Assembly: GCA_949487015.1 (NCBI GenBank)
Contig: CATAQZ010000319.1
Coordinates: 1-6,800 of the forward strand
Direction of reading: 5' to 3'
Length of the DNA stretch: 6,800 nucleotides
Source: Flavobacteriales bacterium UBA4585
GTDB taxonomy: Bacteria; Bacteroidota; Bacteroidia; Flavobacteriales; Schleiferiaceae
The notes under the pieces were generated by a model. It was not told the DNA's origin. It searched no databases and worked only from the letters and a program-made list of their open reading frames with translations. This document shows positions 1-5,595 of this stretch, one piece after another. The translations under genes were made by a program, and so were the position numbers. Within the stretch, counting starts at the first letter, position 1. Each line of letters opens with the position of its first letter.

Positions 1-56
1 CCCAATTGCTTGACTTAACAAGGCGAATATAATGGATTTTGCCGAAGGTTCGTTTC
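1..56. repeat. 56-bp direct repeat, left copy (candidate att site)
   Basis: This block recurs in the same orientation at 5645-5700 with two mismatches (positions 12 and 23 of the block, G here and T in the right copy). Similarity stops at position 57 on the right. On the left it reaches the window edge, so the true repeat may be longer. It contains CTTG-ACTTAA-CAAG, a short dyad weakened in the right copy by the position-12 change, and CGAA-GG-TTCG. The two copies bracket the toxin-antitoxin pair, the acyltransferase pair and the integrase, as attL and attR would. The repeat itself is certain; the att role is inferred. A dispersed repeat is the main alternative. Confidence 0.8.
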
Positions 57-87
57 TCATATTAGCCAGCTTCTGTTACGTATTCAT

Positions 88-107
88 TGTTCGGAATATT
101 CCGAACA
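88..107. repeat. 20-bp perfect palindrome
   Basis: TGTTCGGAAT is followed immediately by its exact reverse complement ATTCCGAACA, with no spacer. Such a site could bind a symmetric dimeric regulator, or be a recombination or hairpin site. It lies about 290 bp upstream of the antitoxin start, too far for a simple operator of that operon, and no gene is visible between. Its function is unknown. Confidence 0.75.
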
Positions 108-195
108 GACGTTTGGAATGATGCGTAATTCAAGAATCTCGATGACTTAAGAGCGAAATTGATATCGTTAAAAACGCTGATGCAGTGAATATTTT

Positions 196-217
196 ATGTA
201 CGGTAAATACCGTACAT
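196..217. repeat. Hairpin with 10-bp perfect arms
   Basis: ATGTACGGTA, spacer AA, then TACCGTACAT. The arms are perfectly complementary, so this could be an operator or a stable hairpin. No T tract follows, so it is not an intrinsic terminator. Its ACGGTAAA core recurs at 240-247 beside another TACCG, which would allow alternative pairings between the two neighbouring dyads. Confidence 0.7.
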
Positions 218-232
218 GGCTTGCGCGATTAC

Positions 233-360
233 CGGAAAGACGGTAAACCCATTGAATGCCCGATTTTACTTACCTTTAGCTAAACCGAATCATTTCTGAA
301 TGACATTAGAATACCTGACTGGCAGTCGAGAGGTCGTGGGTTCGCATCACGTCTTTCCGG
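233..360 (+). other. Degenerate tRNA-like segment
   Basis: The ends pair perfectly: CCGGAAAGACG at 232-242 with CGTCTTTCCGG at 350-360, containing a 7-bp acceptor-like stem. Just inside the 3' strand is a T-arm-like hairpin: CGTGG (335-339) pairs with TCACG (347-351) around a GTTCGCA loop. Before it, AGGTC resembles a tRNA variable loop, and CTGGCAG could be an anticodon loop (anticodon GGC) on an imperfect stem. The interior is about 45 nt too long for a tRNA, the D-arm is not recognisable, the T-loop is shifted by one base from the canonical position, and no CCA follows. I read it as a decayed tRNA or a tRNA-derived attachment site, not a working tRNA. A chance dyad is possible. Confidence 0.4.
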
Positions 361-387
361 GTCAATTAAGAATACAAACACATTACT

Positions 388-395
388 TATCTTTG
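388..395 (+). promoter_or_regulatory. Candidate -7 promoter element (TATCTTTG)
   Basis: TATCTTTG matches the Bacteroidota -7 consensus TAnnTTTG exactly and ends four bases before the antitoxin ATG at 400. Transcription from it would give a very short leader or none. I do not see a good TTG -33 element at the usual distance upstream, so support rests on one motif. Confidence 0.35.
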
Positions 396-399
396 ACTA

Positions 400-690
400 A
401 TGAGCACAAGAGAAGAAATACTGGACAAACTAAAGTTACTGAAGGGTGCCCTAGGAAAATCCTATCCAATTTCCAATCTCGCTTTGTTTGGTTCATACGC
501 TAGATCAGAGCAAATGGAGGATAGTGATATAGACATCCTGATTGAGCTCAACGGTCAAATTGGATCGAGGTTTATAGACTTAGCCGAAGAGTTTGAAAAG
601 TCCCTTGGCCGGCGTGTAGATTTGGTATCGAAGAAAGGAGTCAAGGATCGATATTTAAAATCAATAGAATCAGAATTGATTTATGTCTAA
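400..690 (+). CDS. MNT-domain nucleotidyltransferase antitoxin (MntA-like)
   Basis: This 96-residue protein is a minimal nucleotidyltransferase of the polymerase-beta fold. The signature is GSYAR at residues 31-35, followed by D43 and D45 (the DxD metal-binding pair in SDIDILIE), with a third acidic candidate D74 in RVDLV. The usual Gly after GSxAR is Ser36. Length and motif order match the small MNT partners of HEPN toxins. In characterised MntA/HepT pairs the MNT protein neutralises the toxin by adding AMP to a tyrosine in the toxin active site; applying that here is an inference from family and context. The gene overlaps the HEPN gene by 8 nt, so the two are probably translationally coupled. 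No Shine-Dalgarno is evident. The ATG is chosen because it gives the standard family N-terminus and sits just after a -7-like motif. Confidence 0.88.
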   Translation: MSTREEILDKLKLLKGALGKSYPISNLALFGSYARSEQMEDSDIDILIELNGQIGSRFIDLAEEFEKSLGRRVDLVSKKGVKDRYLKSIESELIYV

Positions 691-1015
691 GCGCGATAAT
701 CTACTTCTAATTCTCGACATGCTAGATGCGGCGCAACGAATCCAAACCTACACTGAGGGTCTAGATTTTGACAGGTTCATTGATGATCAAAAAACTCTTG
801 ACGCTGTCGTACGGAATTTTGAAATAATTGGAGAAGCGTCAACTCGAATTCATCCGGACTTTCAAATTCAACACGCCCAAATTCCATGGAAGCATTTGAG
901 AGGCTACCGTAATAGACTGATTCATGAATACTTTGGGGTGGATTATCAAATCGTTTGGGAAATAATCCAGCTTGAACTAGAAGAATTAATAGGGCATCTC
1001 GAAAATCTCAAATAG
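683..1015 (+). CDS. HEPN-domain toxin (HepT-like, DUF86 family)
   Basis: This 110-residue, largely helical protein carries the HEPN ribonuclease motif RX4HXY as R76, H81 and Y83 (in RNRLIHEYFGVD). Other family-typical parts are present: a helical N-terminus with DMLDAAQRI, the central RNFEIIGEAS at 44-53, and IPWKHLRGYRN before the active site. HepT-type proteins are dimeric RNases whose activity is blocked when the partner MNT enzyme AMPylates the active-site tyrosine, which corresponds to Tyr83 here. All key residues are intact, so the toxin is probably functional. The ATG lies inside the last codons of the antitoxin gene (ATGTCTAA, 8-nt overlap). HEPN/MNT pairs are abundant in mobile and defence-rich DNA and can act in element maintenance or abortive infection. 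Which applies here is unknown. Confidence 0.9.
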   Translation: MSKRDNLLLILDMLDAAQRIQTYTEGLDFDRFIDDQKTLDAVVRNFEIIGEASTRIHPDFQIQHAQIPWKHLRGYRNRLIHEYFGVDYQIVWEIIQLELEELIGHLENLK

Positions 1016-1065
1016 ATTGTCCCCAGCGCCGCTCGTAATTTCTAACTCGTATACTTTTACAAAAT

Positions 1066-2460
1066 TTGGTTTTTGCTAGCATCTTTTTCTTGCTTTTTTT
1101 CCTTCCGGTATTCTTGTCCATTTATGGATATGTTGCCGATCGATTCAGAAACCTGGTCCTACTCATCGCTTCATTGCTTTTTTACGCCTATGGAGCGCCG
1201 CTCTTTATCTGGGTATTGGCAGCGAGTACATTTTTGAATTTCTATTTTGTTCGACGTATGGACGCAGAATTGGAACGTTCAAGGCTCTGGTTTAGAGTGA
1301 GTTTGGTGTTGAATGTAGGCCTATTGATTGTTTTCAAATACGCGAACTTCACCGTAGAATCGTGGAACGCGATGGGCTTGTGGACCACAGGTTCTTGGAC
1401 CAAGATTGCGCTGCCCATTGGAATTTCGTTCTTCACCTTCCAAAGCTTGAGCTACACTATAGATGTGTACCGCAGGGAGGAACGCCCGTTAAAATCTCCA
1501 TTTCATTACTTCATTTACATCTTCAGCTTTCCACAGATGATCGCGGGGCCAATTGTCCGTTTCGGCATCGTAGCCAAGGAACTGGTCAGCCGTGAATTCA
1601 ACAGAAAAGGCATCGAAGAAGGGGCGCAGCGATTCATAATTGGCTTAGCGAAGAAAGTCATCGTTGCGAACGGCATCGCCGCATCCTTTCCCATCACGGG
1701 TGTTGAGGAATGGTCCATAGCTGATGCCTGGCTGGCCCTTTTGGCCTACACCTTCCAGATTTACTTTGATTTTTCCGGTTATTCCGATATGGCCATTGGC
1801 TTAGGCCGAATCATGGGATTCCATTTTCCAGAGAATTTCAACCGACCCTATAGCGCTAAATCCTTTACCGATTTCTGGCGCCGATGGCACATGACACTCA
1901 GTTTCTGGATGCGTGACTACCTCTACATAGGCCTCGGTGGAAACAGAAATGGCGTGGGACGAACCTATGCGAACCTACTGACCGTATTCGTTATCAGCGG
2001 GTTCTGGCATGGCGCCTCATGGAACTTCCTATTCTGGGGCCTGTATCATGGCCTATTCCTAATCATTGAACGCCTATTCCTATCGAACCTATTACGCAAA
2101 CTTCCCGCGTTCCTAGCCAAACTATGGACCTTCTTTTGGGTGCTCATTGGTTGGGGAATTTTTGCCCTTGTTGATGATGTCGAACGCGGACAATTATTTG
2201 GAGCGCTCATTAACCCGGTTATATCTGCCTCGCAAGATTTTTCTGTATGGAATGAATTTACGAGCGGGGGGCCGAGTGCCGTTTTAATGGCACTCGCGCT
2301 GTTGCTAACCATTTTCCCTGCCTATTCATGGTGGGATCGCCTCGTACATAGTTCTGGGCCTAAATGGTGGAGGTATGTGGCATATAGCGGTTTGCTTGTT
2401 GTTTCGCTGGCAGAGCTCACAGGCTCGACATTTAATCCTTTTATATACTTCCGCTTCTAA
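1066..2460 (+). CDS. MBOAT-family membrane O-acyltransferase (AlgI/DltB type)
   Basis: This 464-residue, multi-pass inner-membrane protein would move acyl (probably acetyl) groups from a cytoplasmic donor across the membrane onto a cell-surface or exported polysaccharide, with the next gene's product. Family landmarks appear in order: SYTIDVYR (129-136), FSFPQMIAGPIVR, DFSGYSD (235-241), FNRPY, WRRWHMTLSFWMRDYLY (271-287, with H275), GLGGNRNG, and SGFWHGASWNFLFWG with the invariant catalytic-type His315. Length is normal for AlgI-like proteins. The start is TTG: an in-frame TAA at 1036 and the lack of any ATG between leave it as the best choice, and MVFASIFFLLFFLP matches the family N-terminus. 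A weak -7-like word (TACTTTTA, 1052-1059) lies just upstream. The stop overlaps the next start (TAATG). The substrate cannot be told from sequence. Confidence 0.93.
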   Translation: MVFASIFFLLFFLPVFLSIYGYVADRFRNLVLLIASLLFYAYGAPLFIWVLAASTFLNFYFVRRMDAELERSRLWFRVSLVLNVGLLIVFKYANFTVESWNAMGLWTTGSWTKIALPIGISFFTFQSLSYTIDVYRREERPLKSPFHYFIYIFSFPQMIAGPIVRFGIVAKELVSREFNRKGIEEGAQRFIIGLAKKVIVANGIAASFPITGVEEWSIADAWLALLAYTFQIYFDFSGYSDMAIGLGRIMGFHFPENFNRPYSAKSFTDFWRRWHMTLSFWMRDYLYIGLGGNRNGVGRTYANLLTVFVISGFWHGASWNFLFWGLYHGLFLIIERLFLSNLLRKLPAFLAKLWTFFWVLIGWGIFALVDDVERGQLFGALINPVISASQDFSVWNEFTSGGPSAVLMALALLLTIFPAYSWWDRLVHSSGPKWWRYVAYSGLLVVSLAELTGSTFNPFIYFRF

Positions 2461-3521
2461 TGAAAAATTGGCGCAAAATAGTATTAGGGGTGCTGATCAA
2501 CCTGCCGTGGTTGCTTTGGGCCTTTGGCGTGCCTGATATAGCGAAACTTAAGGGAAGTCGTGGACCCAAGGTGAAAATTCACACGGTTGTTGATCAGTTT
2601 GAACAGGAGTTTTGGGGCAGATCCATGCTGATTCGCCTGCGGAATCAATTCTTGTATTCCGTCCATAATGAAATCCGTGCTCGCAATGTGATTCAGGGTC
2701 CAACGGGAGTGTTATTTGAAGAGAGTTATTTCAAATCTACGCTAGGGTGGGACGCGCTAGATTCGGCCACCGTATCAGAAAAGTTTGATCGATTTAAGAA
2801 TTGGCAACAAGAGAGTGGAGTTCCGCTAACTTTTGTGGTGGTGCCTGGAAAGACATCCGTGGTGGCTCGAGAGCATTGGCCTGAGAAATATGCTCATGAA
2901 AAGCCCACTGTACAGAATGCTAACTATCACGCTTTTATGAAGTTATTTTCGAGTGACACAACCCTACGATTCTTAGACTATGTCCGTCGCTTCAATGAAA
3001 ATCCCGAGGCAGTATACACTACCTACCCTCGAAATAGCGTGCATTGGTCGGAAGCTACCAATATGGTGATGACCCAAGAAATTGTTGAGGGAATACAGGG
3101 AATACAGGTCCATATTATGGATACAACAGTGGGCGAGCCTTATGGTACCGAGGAAGACATTGAAGAAAGCATGAACTTGATCTTTGACCTTGAAGATGAT
3201 CCATCGGTTCATTTTTCGCGCCGTTGGGACTCCATAGCTGTACCACCCAAAATTTTAATCATTGGCGATAGCTATGCATGGGGTCTGCTTCGCGCTGGGC
3301 TCCTCAATCATACTGCAAAAGGAAGTCAGTTCTGGTATTACAACAGAACTATACATGGCCCCCAAGTTCAACAGCAGGGTGCACATTTAAGAAAGTACTA
3401 TGCTTGGGAATCTGAAGAAGAATTCATTACCACAATGTCGGGTTTTGATCAGATTATTTGGGTTGTGGTAGAATCCAACTTAAAGAAGTTTCCTTTTGAA
3501 ATAGAATACTTCAAAAAGTGA
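2460..3521 (+). CDS. AlgJ/AlgX-like SGNH-type acetyltransferase partner, membrane-anchored
   Basis: This 353-residue protein starts with a charged tip and one hydrophobic segment (residues about 7-25), suggesting an N-terminal anchor with the rest in the periplasm. The SGNH-like nucleophile motif is GDSY at 269-272 (Ser271), preceded by KILII. The histidine block is HWSEA with His195. VVPGKTSVVAREHWPEKYA is typical of AlgJ/AlgX-like proteins. In AlgX an aspartate sits two residues before the His; here that position is Ser193, so the acid is missing or comes from elsewhere. Such proteins finish acetyl transfer begun by an MBOAT partner. The one-base TAATG overlap with the MBOAT gene argues for coupled expression and a joint role in polysaccharide O-acetylation. 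The target is unknown, and there are no other polysaccharide genes in view. Confidence 0.8.
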   Translation: MKNWRKIVLGVLINLPWLLWAFGVPDIAKLKGSRGPKVKIHTVVDQFEQEFWGRSMLIRLRNQFLYSVHNEIRARNVIQGPTGVLFEESYFKSTLGWDALDSATVSEKFDRFKNWQQESGVPLTFVVVPGKTSVVAREHWPEKYAHEKPTVQNANYHAFMKLFSSDTTLRFLDYVRRFNENPEAVYTTYPRNSVHWSEATNMVMTQEIVEGIQGIQVHIMDTTVGEPYGTEEDIEESMNLIFDLEDDPSVHFSRRWDSIAVPPKILIIGDSYAWGLLRAGLLNHTAKGSQFWYYNRTIHGPQVQQQGAHLRKYYAWESEEEFITTMSGFDQIIWVVVESNLKKFPFEIEYFKK

Positions 3522-3894
3522 AATCACTCGATGGGGCTTTTCGGGCTCGCTACTTTTGTATTGTGTAAGTCGTCAGCATAAGTTGGACTAATAACAGCAA
3601 AACAAAACCGTATGCTTAATTGCGGGGCAGTCGCTTGAGGCTACCCCAAAAACCACCTCGGAGAGATAGGTATTAGAATCTTTTCTCGTAAACCATTGAA
3701 AATGAATGATTAACAGCGCTTGTTTCCAAGCGGAGTTACGAATTGGATACTTCTTCCCCGGAGTTTCTGGTTCTCTCACTTATTAAATTATAGCTTTGAG
3801 GCCTGCGAGCTTCATAACATACTGTTAATGGTGTTCTATTATTCTCAAGGTGCCATTAGAATCCGGTTTTCAAGGACTGCTTGATTAGATTGAG
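3522..3894. other. Non-coding stretch between convergent genes
   Basis: These 373 bases separate two converging genes, and I see no convincing gene in them. Possible structures are AGTGA-AA-TCACT (3517-3528) across the stop of the preceding gene, a 6-bp hairpin CGCTTG-TTTC-CAAGCG (3717-3732), and TCAAG-GACTG-CTTGA (3870-3884) just after the integrase stop. None has a clear T tract, so no terminator can be assigned with confidence. The reading frames that cross this stretch have no recognisable family features. Confidence 0.55.
3717..3732. repeat. Short perfect hairpin in intergenic DNA
   Basis: CGCTTG, loop TTTC, CAAGCG. The stem is 6 bp and GC-rich but has no adjacent T run on either strand. 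It may be a weak transcription barrier between the convergent genes, or chance. Confidence 0.35.
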
Positions 3895-5124
3895 TTAAAT
3901 GAGCTTGGATGGGTTAAGTTTAGCTGCGACAGTCTTCATTTCATCTATTATTCTATGGTTCATTATCTTGCCGTAATGTTGCGTGGATCTTAGGTTCTTG
4001 TGGCCAAGAACTTTACTTAGTACTTCCAAAGACATTCCGTGTCTAAGTGTAATGGTGGTCGCGAAAGTGTGTCGGGCCATGTGGAAGGTCAACCTTTCAT
4101 TGACTTTGGCGACTGTCGCTATTTCTTTGAGGTAAGCATTCATCTTTTGATTGGACAGTGTAGGGAAGACATACGTTTCAGGTAAATACTCTGGCTTCCA
4201 ATATTTGTCAAGTATTATTCGTGAATCATGAATGAAAGGAATTTCGGCGATGACACCAGTTTTTTTGCGTGTTATTCGAATCCACAGCTGGTCACCGTCT
4301 TCAATGAGGTGATGGTACTGCAAGTTCTTAATGTCCGAATAGGCCAGCCCAGTAAAGCAAGCGAAAAGAAAGAGATCTCTAACCAATACGAGTCGTTTTA
4401 ATCCTAGTTGAGCATCTCTCAGTCTACCAATTTCTGGAAGTGAAAGAAATGTGGTTTGCACCTCCTTTAAGCGCATTGAAAATCCTCTGAACGGATGCTT
4501 GAGAATAATACCTTCTTCAATAGCCATTGTGAAGACCTTCTTACAAAGCTGCATGGACTTAATGGCTGTATTGTGGCCGTTCGCCTTATTGATGCGTAAA
4601 AACCGATAATAGGCCTTGATATGGCTTTTCGTTATGCGCCCAATAAGCACATCATCTCGGTTGAACTGCATTTGCAAAAAATCTTGGAAGTAGGCAATGG
4701 ATCTACGATATTTAACTAAGAGTTCCCGGGAATGGGAGAGACCAATGAGAGCTTCTAGCTCAACAAGGTGTTGGTTGGAGTAGCTAACGAAGTGAGTACG
4801 CCACCCAAGTTGTTTTCCGCTGAGCCGATCTTTCAAATCAACAAGGGAGAAAGAATACCCTTTTTCGATAAAGGCTTGAAAGTATGCTCGAGCGGTGTTC
4901 TCGATTCGTGTAATCTCCAAGAACAGGTGTTGCAGTTCATGTGGAATGTCGCCGCCAATTTTGAATCTATCCCACTGCTGCTGGGAACAACGAATTCCGG
5001 TATTCCAAACTTTGCGCTCCTTTGCGAGGCTTAGCTTCATGTAAATGGGGTGACCGGAGTGATTTTTACGTTCCTTACGAATGTAGAAGGAGAGATGAAG
5101 TTGCGACGATTTGATGGTTTTCAT
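3895..5124 (-). CDS. Tyrosine recombinase/integrase, Bacteroidota type
   Basis: This protein of about 409 residues has the three-part layout of Bacteroidota mobile-element integrases: an N-terminal arm-DNA-binding domain (about 1-95), a SAM-like core-binding domain (about 115-220) and a C-terminal catalytic domain (about 235-400). Catalytic residues, numbered from the ATG at 5124, are Lys288 (RKKTG), His348 and Arg351 (HMARH), His375 (LGHKN) and the nucleophile Tyr384 (QHYGKI). The position of the first catalytic Arg is Ala261 (FTGLAYSDI), a substitution that to my knowledge recurs in this clade and parallels the missing Arg of IntDOT. An upstream in-frame TTG at 5133 would add three residues; the ATG better matches the usual family start. 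The gene is full length and looks functional. It would catalyse integration or excision of the surrounding element. Confidence 0.93.
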   Translation of the reverse strand: MKTIKSSQLHLSFYIRKERKNHSGHPIYMKLSLAKERKVWNTGIRCSQQQWDRFKIGGDIPHELQHLFLEITRIENTARAYFQAFIEKGYSFSLVDLKDRLSGKQLGWRTHFVSYSNQHLVELEALIGLSHSRELLVKYRRSIAYFQDFLQMQFNRDDVLIGRITKSHIKAYYRFLRINKANGHNTAIKSMQLCKKVFTMAIEEGIILKHPFRGFSMRLKEVQTTFLSLPEIGRLRDAQLGLKRLVLVRDLFLFACFTGLAYSDIKNLQYHHLIEDGDQLWIRITRKKTGVIAEIPFIHDSRIILDKYWKPEYLPETYVFPTLSNQKMNAYLKEIATVAKVNERLTFHMARHTFATTITLRHGMSLEVLSKVLGHKNLRSTQHYGKIMNHRIIDEMKTVAAKLNPSKLI

Positions 5125-5201
5125 ACGAGTCAAGATTTAATGTTTTGCCATTAATCTCTGAACTATATGCTGTTGCTCAATCGTTTATGAGTTGAAATAC
5201 T

Positions 5202-5309
5202 GGTTAGCTCGAATGGTACCACGTAGAAAAAACAGATTGTTTTGGATAGCTCTATAAAGCTATGATAATCAGCGTTTTAATTAGGTTAGCCAGCTGAGTA
5301 GCGGTTAGC
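5202..5309 (+). repeat. Three direct GGTTAGC repeats (candidate arm-type sites)
   Basis: GGTTAGC occurs at 5202-5208, 5284-5290 and 5303-5309, all in the same orientation; the last two extend to GGTTAGCC and lie 19 bp apart. Short direct repeats near the integrase gene are what its N-terminal arm-binding domain would be expected to recognise. The sequence alone cannot show binding, and chance is not excluded for a 7-mer. Confidence 0.3.
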
Positions 5310-5354
5310 CCACTGGTAAGCTCTCAAAAGTTAAGATTCTAATAATCAGCAATG

Positions 5355-5403
5355 TAAGGTCCCCTTGTTGACGAGATTTGACCTTAGTTAAACGAAAACA
5401 AGG
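5355..5403 (+). other. Potential H-type RNA pseudoknot
   Basis: Two perfect 7-bp helices interleave. TAAGGTC (5355-5361) pairs with GACCTTA (5380-5386), and CCTTGTT (5363-5369) pairs with AACAAGG (5397-5403). The connecting loops are 1, 10 and 10 nt, which suits an H-type fold. It lies just upstream of a T-arm-like hairpin at 5406-5429. If transcribed on the plus strand it could fold; transcription is not demonstrated. Confidence 0.4.
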
Positions 5404-5405
5404 AA

Positions 5406-5429
5406 TTTTGGGTTCGATTCCCTCTAAAA
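5406..5429 (+). other. tRNA T-arm-like hairpin
   Basis: GGG-TTCGATT-CCC (5410-5422) has the canonical 7-nt T-loop, and flanking TTTT and AAAA extend the stem after a three-base bulge. Only three T-stem pairs are conserved and no CCA end follows. A D-arm-like word (TAGCCCACTGGTAAGCTC) lies about 90 bases upstream. It may be a decayed tRNA or tmRNA 3' end, as left by elements that integrate into such genes. Confidence 0.35.
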
Positions 5430-5476
5430 ATATAGATCGCTGATAATGAGTACTTTGAGAAATATTTGGTATGCAC

Positions 5477-5521
5477 TAAAACCACGAAAACCAGGCTAAG
5501 TACCTGGTTTTCAGTGTTTTA
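5477..5521. terminator. Strong bidirectional hairpin terminator
   Basis: AAAACCAGG (5487-5495) pairs perfectly with CCTGGTTTT (5503-5511) around a 7-nt loop. The stem continues outward through G5486-C5512, AC/GT and AAAAC/GTTTT (5478-5482 with 5516-5520), with only single-base bulges. The T runs on each strand allow termination in both directions. On the minus strand it directly follows the tRNA-Ser-like minihelix, as a tRNA terminator would; on the plus strand it would stop transcription from the integrase upstream region. Confidence 0.7.
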
Positions 5522-5525
5522 AACT

Positions 5526-5558
5526 TGCGGAGAGAGGGGGTTTTGAACCTAACTCTCC
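5526..5558 (-). other. tRNA-Ser-like acceptor/T-arm minihelix
   Basis: Read on the minus strand, GGAGAG opens and CTCTCC closes a 6-bp acceptor-like stem (5553-5558 with 5529-5534). Inside it GGTT-CAA-AACC forms a T-arm-like hairpin with a TTCAAAA loop, and GCA follows in place of discriminator plus CCA. The 3' portion resembles the 3' end of bacterial tRNA-Ser genes, but the D, anticodon and variable arms are absent, and the T-stem is poor if drawn canonically. It looks like a deleted or captured tRNA-Ser end with its terminator still downstream. I do not call it a functional tRNA. Confidence 0.45.
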
Positions 5559-5595
5559 AATATGCTCAATATCAGTAATTTATGAGAACTCTTTT

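Larger units (their letters stand above)
1..399. other. Non-coding, dyad-rich left flank
   Basis: I see no convincing gene in these 399 bases. The stretch holds the left direct repeat (1-56), a 20-bp palindrome (88-107), a 10-bp-arm hairpin (196-217), a hairpin TACCG-GAAAGA-CGGTA (230-245), a 10-bp palindrome TTTAGCTAAA (275-284), a hairpin TCATT-TCTG-AATGA (290-303), and a tRNA-like T-arm plus acceptor end (about 335-360). The word ACGGTAAA occurs twice (200-207 and 240-247). So many dyads in so short a stretch suggest structured DNA or RNA, or decayed mobile-element ends, rather than an ordinary promoter region. Confidence 0.6.

Noticed and set aside
233..360. Functional tRNA gene
   Set aside because: The interior is about 45 nt too long, there is no D-arm, the T-loop is shifted by one base, and there is no CCA.
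300..503. Plus-strand open frame of 67 codons over the antitoxin start
   Set aside because: It overlaps the MNT gene in another frame and crosses the tRNA-like segment, and its product has no family features.
3517..3560. Intrinsic terminator after the AlgJ/AlgX-like gene
   Set aside because: The only clear dyad (AGTGA-AA-TCACT) is short and has no T tract; the following GC-rich word does not form a good stem.
3588..3779. Minus-strand open frame of 63 codons in the 3522-3894 gap
   Set aside because: No recognisable domain, no supported start signal and odd composition; it includes a hairpin, so it is more likely non-coding.
5304..5425. Functional tRNA built from the D-arm-like word near 5306 and the T-arm-like hairpin at 5410
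   Set aside because: No acceptor stem closes it, there is no convincing anticodon arm, and the interior is far too long.
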